A stretch of DNA of 5,739 bases from Candidatus Pacearchaeota archaeon (GTDB taxonomy: Archaea; Nanobdellota; Nanobdellia; Pacearchaeales; GW2011-AR1), in assembly GCA_018303895.1 (NCBI GenBank), contig JAGVXJ010000057.1:1-5739 (forward strand), written 5' to 3'. Of the stretch, positions 1 to 4,344 are shown piece by piece. The notes beneath the pieces are model-generated. The model did no database searches. It had not been told where the DNA came from and was given only the letters and a program-made list of their open reading frames with translations. The translations under genes and the position numbers were made by a program. Within the stretch, counting starts at the first letter, position 1, and each line of letters opens with the position of its first letter.

Positions 1-936
1 AGGATAAACTTCTTCTCCTCTTGGACCTTTGATTGGAAACCACATTCCAGGAGAATCTTCTCTTCTAGAACCTGCACCCCATTTGTTTAATTCTCTTCCC
101 CTAGCATATTTTCCTTTTTTATCCTCAAGATCTAAGACAACTTCTTCTTTTTCATATCCAGAAAATTCCGTCGAATCCATATCCTTTGTATAGATTAAAA
201 TATAGTCATTAACATTCCGTATGTCTCTAGATTGACTTCCACCTTTTATTGCTTCTCTTGTTACACACGATACAAAATTTTCCTCGCCAAAAATATCATC
301 CATAATCTTCCTTAAATTATGAACTTCATGGTCATCAATTGAAACAAAAATAACTCCGTCGTCTTTTAGAAGGTTTTTAGCTAAATATAATCTTGGATAC
401 ATCATTGTGAGCCAATCAGAATGAAAACGACCATTTGACTCTTTATTTGTGTCTGTTCTATTTCCCTCTTCATCAATCTGCCCAGTTATCTTTTTATAAT
501 TTCCAATACTATCTTTAAAATTATCCTTGTAAACAAAATCCTTTCCAGTATTATAAGGAGGATCAATATAAATCATCTTAATCTTATTTTGATAAGGTTT
601 CTGCAATAATTTCAAAACTTCCAAATTATCTCCCTCTATAAACAAGTTCTCTGTTTTATCAAAATTGACAGAATCCTTCTCATCTGGAATTAAAGTTCCT
701 TTTGCAGTTGTCTGAATATTCTTAAAAGCATTTGACCGTCCTGCCCATGTAAAATTATATTTTTCAACACTATCCTCAATTTCACTTCCTAAAAGAATTT
801 TTAATTTCTCAAAATCAATTTTTCCTTCAGAAAAGATTTCTGGAAATATGCCTTTCAACTTTTCAAGATTTTCCTCTGTAAGATTTAGTGATTGCCTTGA
901 TACAGATTTAGTATTTTTGGAAACTTTTTTTGGCAT
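1..936 (-). CDS. mod: Type III Mod-like adenine DNA methyltransferase, N-terminal 312 residues (cut by window edge)
   Basis: This gene encodes a DNA adenine-N6 methyltransferase that transfers a methyl group from S-adenosylmethionine, probably as the Mod subunit of a Type III restriction-modification system. The translation (not interrupted by any stop from 936 to 1) has the lead-in FIEGDNLEVLKLL at residues 99-111, catalytic motif IV as DPPYNTG at 125-131, and a W-MM-PRL-LA-LL-DGVIFVSIDD block at about 172-205 followed by FGEENF. This order (catalytic motif before the SAM motif) is the beta-class layout of Mod proteins. The family is usually about 600-650 residues, so the target recognition domain and SAM motif I lie beyond the left edge. 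The start at 936 is supported by a TATA-like box centred 25-26 bases upstream and the lack of a ribosome binding site, pointing to a leaderless mRNA. It could instead be an orphan methyltransferase; a Res subunit cannot be checked here. Confidence 0.9.
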   Translation of the reverse strand, partial: MPKKVSKNTKSVSRQSLNLTEENLEKLKGIFPEIFSEGKIDFEKLKILLGSEIEDSVEKYNFTWAGRSNAFKNIQTTAKGTLIPDEKDSVNFDKTENLFIEGDNLEVLKLLQKPYQNKIKMIYIDPPYNTGKDFVYKDNFKDSIGNYKKITGQIDEEGNRTDTNKESNGRFHSDWLTMMYPRLYLAKNLLKDDGVIFVSIDDHEVHNLRKIMDDIFGEENFVSCVTREAIKGGSQSRDIRNVNDYILIYTKDMDSTEFSGYEKEEVVLDLEDKKGKYARGRELNKWGAGSRREDSPGMWFPIKGPRGEEVYP

Positions 937-957
937 AACTATTATAAAATAATGTGG

Positions 958-965
958 TTTTTATA
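958..965 (-). promoter_or_regulatory. TATA box for the methyltransferase gene
   Basis: Read on the minus strand this is TATAAAAA, centred about 25 bases before the A of the ATG at 936. In archaea transcription begins roughly 25-27 bases after the TATA centre, so the mRNA would begin at or next to the start codon. That fits the absence of a GGAG-type site. It implies that the methyltransferase can be transcribed separately from the genes upstream. Confidence 0.55.
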
Positions 966-978
966 GATTACTCTAATC
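966..978. promoter_or_regulatory. Inverted repeat next to the methyltransferase TATA box (candidate operator)
   Basis: GATTA-CTC-TAATC is a perfect 5-base inverted repeat with a 3-base centre. It directly abuts the upstream side of the TATA box of the methyltransferase gene, where the BRE (TFB contact) would be. A regulator bound here would block TFB/TBP. Short palindromes are common in AT-rich DNA, so this is only a candidate. Confidence 0.25.
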
Positions 979-993
979 AATCTCGTACGGTTC

Positions 994-1167
994 CTATTTA
1001 ACCAATCCTAATTCTTTCAATTTGTCTAACCTCTTTTTATGCTCTTCTTCAGAGATAACATTCTCTTCTTTAGTTTCCTCTCTTTTCTTTTTTTCTTCTC
1101 TTTCTTTTTTTTCTTTATTCCGGATTTCTATTAAACCTACTCTTTGTCTGTATGAAGGTGTTGCCAT
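994..1167 (-). CDS. Small highly charged coiled-coil protein, 57 residues, function unknown
   Basis: This short ORF begins MATPSYRQRVGLIEIR, continues with a Lys/Glu-rich stretch (residues 17-35, almost only K, E and R) that should form a long charged helix or coiled coil, and ends with a second amphipathic segment, NVISEEEHKKRLDKLKELGL (36-55). The tail loosely resembles the short C-terminal SHOCT-type helix pattern (I-x-EEE-x-KK-L-L), but that is not firm. A TATA-like box lies 20-27 bases before the ATG and there is no ribosome binding site, so it may be leaderless, like the neighbouring methyltransferase gene. It sits 30 bases after the PD-(D/E)XK gene and 57 bases before the methyltransferase gene, all on the same strand. 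A role as an accessory or regulatory peptide of the restriction cluster is inference. Low-complexity codons mean it could be a chance ORF, but the promoter spacing favours a real gene. Confidence 0.6.
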   Translation of the reverse strand: MATPSYRQRVGLIEIRNKEKKEREEKKKREETKEENVISEEEHKKRLDKLKELGLVK

Positions 1168-1186
1168 ATTATCTAAATTTTAAGAT

Positions 1187-1194
1187 TATATAAA
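1187..1194 (-). promoter_or_regulatory. TATA box for the 57-residue gene
   Basis: Read on the minus strand this is TTTATATA within TTTTTATATAATC, a close match to the archaeal TATA consensus, centred about 23-24 bases before the ATG at 1167. The preceding gene ends at 1198, so the T run here may also help terminate its transcript. Confidence 0.5.
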
Positions 1195-1197
1195 AAC

Positions 1198-1677
1198 TTA
1201 TTCCTCCTTTGATTCGTTTACCTTATTCTTTAAAAAATCTTTCCAGTGATATTTTGTTATCTCTTTTTTCTTCATATCTACTGACCAAATTCTTAAATTA
1301 GTCATTTTCCCAAATAACTCCCATCCTCCGACCATCTTTTTTGATTTTTTAGCAATTAATTGAGTATATTCCTTTGGAACAGCAATAACCATTTTCTTTC
1401 GTTTAGAATATATTTCTGAAGGCGTTTTATTAATTCTTGAAAGAAGCTGACCAAATAGGCAGTAAAATGAGTTGTGATTTGCAGCACAAGTATTTGACCA
1501 TTTTTTAACTTCAATTAAAATGTAATCTCCTTTTTTAGAATTGTATAAGGTTATATCTGCTCCATGCTCAGATTTTTTCTTTAGTTTTTCGTTAATCTTA
1601 ATATACTTCCATCCCTTGGGCAAATATTCTTTTAGAAGATGATCACGAACAATCTCCTCTACATCACTTTCTTTCAT
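1198..1677 (-). CDS. PD-(D/E)XK superfamily endonuclease-like protein, 159 residues
   Basis: This gene encodes a small protein with the signature of the PD-(D/E)XK nuclease fold, which cleaves DNA with two metal ions. The elements in order are an N-terminal helix with acidic residues (VEEIVRDHLL, 6-15), the strand pair HGADI (38-42, Asp41) and YILIEVKKW (52-60, Glu56-Val57-Lys58), and a helix with FGQLLSRI (75-82), where Gln77 matches the conserved Gln of many Mrr/Holliday-junction-resolvase-type members. The C-terminal part (about 95-155) alternates strands and basic helices without a motif I recognise. Its length suits a single-domain nuclease. It lies in the same strand block as a Mod-like methyltransferase, so a restriction role is possible, though the exact family is not recognised. 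A strong AGGAGG site lies 4 bases before the ATG. Confidence 0.75.
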   Translation of the reverse strand: MKESDVEEIVRDHLLKEYLPKGWKYIKINEKLKKKSEHGADITLYNSKKGDYILIEVKKWSNTCAANHNSFYCLFGQLLSRINKTPSEIYSKRKKMVIAVPKEYTQLIAKKSKKMVGGWELFGKMTNLRIWSVDMKKKEITKYHWKDFLKNKVNESKEE

Positions 1678-1681
1678 ATTT

Positions 1682-1687
1682 CCTCCT
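1682..1687 (-). promoter_or_regulatory. Shine-Dalgarno site AGGAGG of the PD-(D/E)XK gene
   Basis: The minus strand reads AGGAGGAAATATG, a full AGGAGG with a short 4-base spacer to the ATG at 1677. It is the strongest ribosome binding site on the minus strand and fixes this start. Its presence contrasts with the apparently leaderless genes at 936, 1167 and 3660. Confidence 0.6.
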
Positions 1688-1711
1688 CAATATCCCCTCG
1701 TTTACTTAAAC

Positions 1712-2008
1712 CTATCTCTCAACTCCTTTCCTTCTCCTCAACATCCCCAAATCAATCTCCCCTTTTCTTCCGACGCTATTTAACTTCATATAATTCAATG
1801 TAACAAAATCATCCCACAAACCTCCTGATAATTGCAAAACATTTGCAAGGCCATTACCAGACAAAACCAAAACATTTAAATAATTTAAACCATTTAAATA
1901 AACATGCGGGGGAAAGCGACCTGACGAAAGCCATATACGCTCTGCGTTGGTATGGGGAGTAGGATTGACGGACGCCCTTACCCTACATTTTAATTTTATC
2001 TTCAGCAT
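1712..2008 (-). CDS. Doubtful 98-codon ORF of unusual composition
   Basis: This open frame starts with an ATG overlapping the last 7 bases of the 155-residue gene and ends 34 bases before the PD-(D/E)XK gene, so it would fit a coupled minus-strand operon. The predicted protein does not resemble its neighbours. Residues 9-35 are rich in Pro, Arg, His and Trp (for example NPTPHTNAERIWLSSGRFPP), and 36-63 are Leu/Asn-rich with a weak leucine-rich-repeat look (YLNGLNYLNVLVLSGNGL), which simply follows from repeated TTTAAAT units. The basic tail ends RRRKGVER. No ribosome binding site is seen. I do not recognise it as a family. Because the same DNA carries a GC-rich foldable block, tandem TATA boxes and a T-rich tail readable on the plus strand, the frame may be open by chance over an RNA gene. 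Both readings are kept. Confidence 0.3.
   Translation of the reverse strand: MLKIKLKCRVRASVNPTPHTNAERIWLSSGRFPPHVYLNGLNYLNVLVLSGNGLANVLQLSGGLWDDFVTLNYMKLNSVGRKGEIDLGMLRRRKGVER
1832..1848. repeat. Perfect 7-base inverted repeat (TTGCAAA-ACA-TTTGCAA)
   Basis: The two 7-base arms are exact reverse complements around ACA. The repeat lies about 27 bases before the first TTTAAATA box of the plus-strand RNA candidate, where an archaeal activator or repressor could bind. It could also form a small hairpin in RNA from either strand. Confidence 0.5.
1873..1901 (+). promoter_or_regulatory. Tandem TTTAAATA boxes, candidate promoter of a plus-strand RNA
   Basis: The 11-base unit CATTTAAATAA occurs twice (1873-1883 and 1891-1901), with another TTTAAA between them. 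TTTAAATA matches the archaeal TATA consensus. From the first box (1875-1882) the expected start of transcription is near 1905, exactly where the GC-rich block begins. The sequence is partly self-complementary, so minus-strand promoter activity cannot be excluded. Confidence 0.35.
1904..1999 (+). ncRNA. Candidate small structured RNA gene in a GC-rich island
   Basis: From 1904 to 1986 the GC content is about 57% (47 of 83 by hand count), against about one third in the surroundings. In AT-rich archaea such islands often mark structured RNAs. On the plus strand it is preceded by TATA-like boxes at a suitable distance and followed by a T-rich tail (TTTTAATTTTAT, 1988-1999) like an archaeal terminator. 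A hairpin can be drawn: 1931-1935 with 1951-1955 (CCATA/TATGG), a U-G pair 1936-1950, and 1937-1940 with 1944-1947 (ACGC/GCGT) closed by a TCT loop. GTAGG at 1959-1963 can pair with CCTAC at 1982-1986. It does not match tRNA, 5S, SRP or RNase P signatures that I can recognise. The alternative is the 98-codon minus-strand ORF. Confidence 0.35.
1988..1999 (+). terminator. T-rich tail after the GC-rich block
   Basis: TTTTAATTTTAT on the plus strand directly follows the last possible stem (ending 1986). A further T5 run occurs at 2010-2014. Archaeal termination commonly uses oligo-T tracts without a hairpin. T-rich runs are frequent here, so the support is positional. Confidence 0.25.
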
Positions 2009-2469
2009 CTTTTTAATCTCTCAACATTTAATAAAGTATCCAAAACCAAACTTGCCCGATATTCAGGAGTTCCTTTTACAAGTTCACTCTCTTTTTTAAT
2101 AACTATATTCTCTCCATCAAAAATCTTTACATTTTTTTTAAAGGTGATATATTGGCTGTTATCTACTGAAACAAAAATTATGCAATCCCTATTCTTTTTT
2201 ATAAAATCAAAAACATCCATATAAATCTCAAGATTGTTTCGCATCTGTCTTATCTTATGTTTAACAAAATAAGATATTATTTTTTTCTTATCAATAATCT
2301 TTCTGATTGATTTTATGTATGCCCTTTTATTTCTAAGAGTTTTATAATGAGCAAATTTCGAAATCTTCGGCAACAACTCAAACATTTTTTCTTTGTGAAT
2401 AATGTTATATCCAATCAAGTTTTCAGAAAAATCAATAAAGATATAATAATCAAATTGTTTGTGTTTCAT
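2002..2469 (-). CDS. Uncharacterised 155-residue protein coupled to the Fe-S nuclease gene
   Basis: I do not recognise this family with confidence. The ATG overlaps the stop of the nuclease C-terminal frame as ATGA (4 bases), a sign of translational coupling and of related function. The protein is basic and mixed alpha/beta. It opens with a hydrophobic strand ending in Asp (YYIFIDFSEN, Asp13), then has a basic helical region (40-90), a second strand with Asp (CIIFVSVDN, Asp103), a strand pair at 113-125, and a C-terminal helix with Asp144 (SLVLDTLLNVERL). Strand-Asp, strand-Asp and helix-Asp in this order resembles RNase H-like folds, and the opening is reminiscent of DUF3800-type starts, but spacing and motifs are not decisive. 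No signal peptide or membrane segment is present. A role in nucleic acid processing together with the nuclease is an inference. Confidence 0.75.
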   Translation of the reverse strand: MKHKQFDYYIFIDFSENLIGYNIIHKEKMFELLPKISKFAHYKTLRNKRAYIKSIRKIIDKKKIISYFVKHKIRQMRNNLEIYMDVFDFIKKNRDCIIFVSVDNSQYITFKKNVKIFDGENIVIKKESELVKGTPEYRASLVLDTLLNVERLKRC

Positions 2470-3074
2470 TCCTCCCCCTCACTCTCCATATTTCGTCGCT
2501 TTGATAATGAAATCCGATAATCCTTAACAACATCAACCATCTTTTTAATTTCATTATTATTCAAACTCCCTTTTATAATCCCACTATTCAATCTCATAAA
2601 ATTAATCATACTCATTTCATCCCATAAACCCTTCTCCTTCAAAATTTTAATCAGCTCTTCTTTATCTTCAGGCAAAACTATTTTTTCAAACTCCTTAACA
2701 GAGCATTTCTTATTTGAGCCATAGACAATATCAATATCAAACTGCCTTGCATATTCAATTAATTTTTTCTTAAACTCGTTTTCTTTTTCTTCAATTTCTT
2801 TTTTCTTTAATTTAATTTCTCCATACTCATCAACCAGTTTAACTCCTTCATCTTCTTTGAATTTTTTAATATCCTCTATTTTCTCTAATTCAACTTCATG
2901 CTTAAATGAAGGGCATTGTTCTTTGTAAACACAATAATCACAAAGCGCAGTCTGGTTTCTTGGAAACTCTTTTGCATTTTCAATTTCTTTAATTTTTTCA
3001 CAAACCTCATTTTGCAATTTTTCAAGTTGCTCGTCGGTTCTTTCTGAAATCGCATCTTTATTAAAAGCAAGCAT
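2466..3074 (-). CDS. C-terminal part of a frameshifted RecB/Cas4-like Fe-S nuclease
   Basis: This frame is not an independent gene. Extended upstream past its first ATG it stays open to about 3161 and reads RQLALYSIWV, the QxxxY-type motif that follows the catalytic strand in RecB/AddB/Cas4 nucleases, and then VWHMLAFNK, where the apparent ATG is an internal Met. The cluster CDYCVYKEQC (Cys45, Cys48, Cys54 of this frame) is the C-x2-C-x5-C part of the four-cysteine [4Fe-4S] site; the fourth Cys is Cys15 in the N-terminal part. Residues 60-115 form a Lys/Glu-rich coiled coil, and 115-190 carry a further domain (FDIDIVYGSNKKCSVKEF, then ILKEKGLWDEM) that I cannot assign and that is absent from ordinary Cas4. 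Frame-corrected, the whole protein is 397 residues. The stop overlaps the next gene as ATGA. Translation of this part alone from 3074 would give a protein without a catalytic site. Confidence 0.85.
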   Translation of the reverse strand: MLAFNKDAISERTDEQLEKLQNEVCEKIKEIENAKEFPRNQTALCDYCVYKEQCPSFKHEVELEKIEDIKKFKEDEGVKLVDEYGEIKLKKKEIEEKENEFKKKLIEYARQFDIDIVYGSNKKCSVKEFEKIVLPEDKEELIKILKEKGLWDEMSMINFMRLNSGIIKGSLNNNEIKKMVDVVKDYRISLSKRRNMESEGEE

Positions 3075-3117
3075 ATGCCAAACTAGTTTTACTGATTTAG
3101 CATCTTTGAATTTATCT

Positions 3118-3660
3118 TTAACCCAAATAGAATAAAGCGCAAGCTGTCTGTCTGCATCTGCCTTCTTGGTCCTTCATTCTTGAGTTTGTTTTGTAGTCAC
3201 ATACAAAATAATTTCCTTCATTATCACAGCCTAATTTATCAATTCGAACATGCCACTGATTTCCATCAGGAAGAGTCATTCTGTCAGTGGTTTCCAATCC
3301 CAGAATTGTCATTTCTTCAAAAGGCTTCATTCTCTCAAAATAATTCTTAATCATCTCCTCGCCAATTTTTTTATAATTTTCAGAATTAACATTTTCCTTT
3401 TCTGCCTTGACAATTAAAATATCACTAGAATAATTCTTATCCCATAACTCCCTGTAAAATTTAATCAAACTTCCTAAAGCAATTCTTTTTTTGAATTTCT
3501 TTAACTTGTAAAGATGCTCTAAAGTCTGATGAACAATATCCCCCATAAATGCTTCAATTGTCGTCGGAATATCGACTTTAACTTTATCAAGATATCTTAA
3601 TTTATATTGATAAGGGCAGTTTTCATAAGTAGAGACCCTTGAGTGCGAGTAAGTTGCCAT
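3118..3660 (-). CDS. N-terminal part of a frameshifted RecB/Cas4-like PD-(D/E)XK nuclease
   Basis: This frame encodes the catalytic half of a PD-(D/E)XK nuclease of the RecB/AddB/Cas4 type (PDDEXK_1-like). It opens with YSHSRVSTYENCPYQYKLRY (4-23), the classic N-terminal motif with Cys15 as the first iron-sulfur ligand. GDIVHQTLEHL (40-50) carries the conserved His44, VRID (138-141) the metal-binding Asp141, and VCDYKTNSR (153-161) the Asp155-x-Lys157 pair. After residue 166 the frame goes wrong: the last 14 residues (GRCRQTACALFYLG) are out of frame. Removing one G at 3161-3162 restores QEADADRQLALYS and joins the frame ending at 2466. It may be a sequencing error, a real inactivating mutation, or a recoding site. 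No CRISPR array or cas1/cas2 is present, so a Cas4 role is not supported; repair, recombination or defence DNA processing is more likely. The start is backed by a TATA box and no ribosome binding site. Confidence 0.88.
   Translation of the reverse strand: MATYSHSRVSTYENCPYQYKLRYLDKVKVDIPTTIEAFMGDIVHQTLEHLYKLKKFKKRIALGSLIKFYRELWDKNYSSDILIVKAEKENVNSENYKKIGEEMIKNYFERMKPFEEMTILGLETTDRMTLPDGNQWHVRIDKLGCDNEGNYFVCDYKTNSRMKDQEGRCRQTACALFYLG
3155..3170 (-). other. Frameshift site joining the two nuclease frames
   Basis: On the minus strand the sequence reads GACCAAGAAGGCAGATGCAG. Deleting one of the two G bases (3161-3162) converts the first frame into the second with no other change and restores the RQLALYS motif. 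The stop of the first frame lies at 3118-3120, about 40 bases further on. No slippery heptamer is obvious; a doubled G is a weak slip site. Confidence 0.85.
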
Positions 3661-3688
3661 CTTAATAACAAAAATAATAAATCCATCA

Positions 3689-3696
3689 TATAAAAA
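3689..3696 (-). promoter_or_regulatory. TATA box for the nuclease operon
   Basis: The minus strand reads GAAGATTTTTATATGATGG, with TTTTTATA centred about 32 bases before the ATG at 3660. The purine-rich GAAGA just upstream could be the BRE. Transcription would begin about 5 bases before the ATG, giving a nearly leaderless mRNA, and no GGAG-type site is present. It is divergent from the plus-strand promoter at 3738. Confidence 0.5.
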
Positions 3697-3737
3697 TCTT
3701 CCCCATTTTTTTAGAGTATGAATTAATACAACTAAGA

Positions 3738-3745
3738 TTTATATA
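3738..3745 (+). promoter_or_regulatory. TATA box for the membrane-protein operon
   Basis: TTTATATA within AAGATTTATATACTAT is an excellent match to the archaeal TATA box. Transcription should begin near 3765-3769, at or just before the first candidate ATG (3765). It is the only clear plus-strand promoter before the run of closely spaced genes up to 5739. Confidence 0.6.
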
Positions 3746-3766
3746 CTATAATAATTTTAATATAAT

Positions 3767-3771
3767 GGAGG
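3767..3771 (+). promoter_or_regulatory. Shine-Dalgarno GGAGG that favours the 3777 start
   Basis: GGAGG lies 5 bases before the ATG at 3777 and overlaps the alternative ATG at 3765. If transcription starts upstream of about 3765 this site directs initiation at 3777; if it starts exactly at 3765 the longer leaderless form could be made. Both starts are in frame. Confidence 0.5.
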
Positions 3772-3776
3772 AAAAA

Positions 3777-3950
3777 ATGAATAATAAAGGCGTAACAAGT
3801 TGGTTGGTTTGGGCGATCGTATTTTTGATAGTAGCGATAGTCGCTGGAATATTCGGATTTGGACTTATTTCAGGCGTTTTTTGTGATTACGATAATCGCG
3901 AGTACAGTAAAACGAGCTTAAACTTTATCAAATTTTTTATATTGAAATGA
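3777..3950 (+). CDS. Small DUF1328-like single-helix membrane protein, 57 residues
   Basis: The protein starts MNNKGVTSWLVWAIVFLIVAI and has one strong membrane helix (about residues 9-35) ending in GIFGFGLISGVF. The WAIVFLIVAIVAGIFGFG stretch matches the first half of DUF1328 small membrane proteins. The KG-V followed by a hydrophobic helix also resembles archaeal class III (pilin-type) signal peptides, so that is an alternative. I chose the ATG at 3777 because GGAGG (3767-3771) lies 5 bases before it; an in-frame ATG at 3765 adds MEEK and would suit a leaderless mRNA from the TATA box at 3738. After SGVF the sequence turns polar (CDYDNREYS), unlike the second half of DUF1328. A one-base change in the T6 run at 3877-3882 would instead continue the helix as VITIIASTV. 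The family function is unknown. Confidence 0.65.
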   Translation: MNNKGVTSWLVWAIVFLIVAIVAGIFGFGLISGVFCDYDNREYSKTSLNFIKFFILK

Positions 3951-3972
3951 AAATACTAAACAGGAGAACAAA

Positions 3973-4344
3973 ATGAGAACAGGTCTTATTATATTTGGCG
4001 TGATTTTTCTAGTTGTGGGAGCGTTGTTATATTTTGTCCCAATGCAACAAATTCAAGCAGATACAACTACTACCGAGGGCGGGAATACTGACACAAGAAC
4101 ATCCTCTGCAAGTGTAACTGTTCCTGTTCAATGGGCTTATGCTACTGGAATCATTGGTTTGATTTTATTAGTAATGGGTTTGGCAATTCCTAGTTCAAAT
4201 AGAAAACGTGATTCAAAAAAAGATTCTTATAATACTGTAGTTGAGTCAAAAGAAAATATTAAAGTTGGTGATGGAAACAAACGCAAGATTATTCGAGAGA
4301 AAACCGAGAGGCATAATTTAACAGGAGATAAAAATGACAAATAA
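3973..4344 (+). CDS. Two-helix small membrane protein, 123 residues, unknown function
   Basis: The first membrane helix is at about residues 3-24 (GLIIFGVIFLVVGALLYFVP). It is followed by a Thr/Ser-rich loop (29-50, with TTTT and TSSASVTV), a second helix at about 55-74 (WAYATGIIGLILLVMGLAIP), and a charged, Lys/Asp/Asn-rich tail of about 50 residues. The Thr-rich loop is probably outside the cell and the basic tail inside. GGAG at 3963-3966 with a 6-base spacer supports the start. It is 22 bases after the previous gene, and its end overlaps the next gene by 11 bases, so it belongs to the same operon. I do not recognise a named family. An envelope role is inferred from topology and neighbours only. 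Confidence 0.8.
   Translation: MRTGLIIFGVIFLVVGALLYFVPMQQIQADTTTTEGGNTDTRTSSASVTVPVQWAYATGIIGLILLVMGLAIPSSNRKRDSKKDSYNTVVESKENIKVGDGNKRKIIREKTERHNLTGDKNDK

Noticed and set aside
1904..1986. tRNA gene or hammerhead ribozyme in the GC-rich block
   Set aside because: No T-arm or acceptor pairing for a tRNA was found on either strand. CTGACGA resembles part of the hammerhead core, but the matching GAAA and stems are not in the required places.
2885..3070. 61-codon minus-strand frame inside the nuclease region
   Set aside because: It lies fully within the C-terminal nuclease frame, which has clear Cys motifs; the shadow frame has no recognisable features.
3118..3660. CRISPR-associated Cas4
   Set aside because: The motifs fit the wider RecB/AddB/Cas4 group, but no CRISPR repeats or other cas genes are in the window, and the corrected protein is about twice the length of a typical Cas4.
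3689..3745. Intergenic hairpin terminator between the divergent operons
   Set aside because: Only AT-rich promoter-like sequence is present; no convincing stem followed by T residues was found for either direction.
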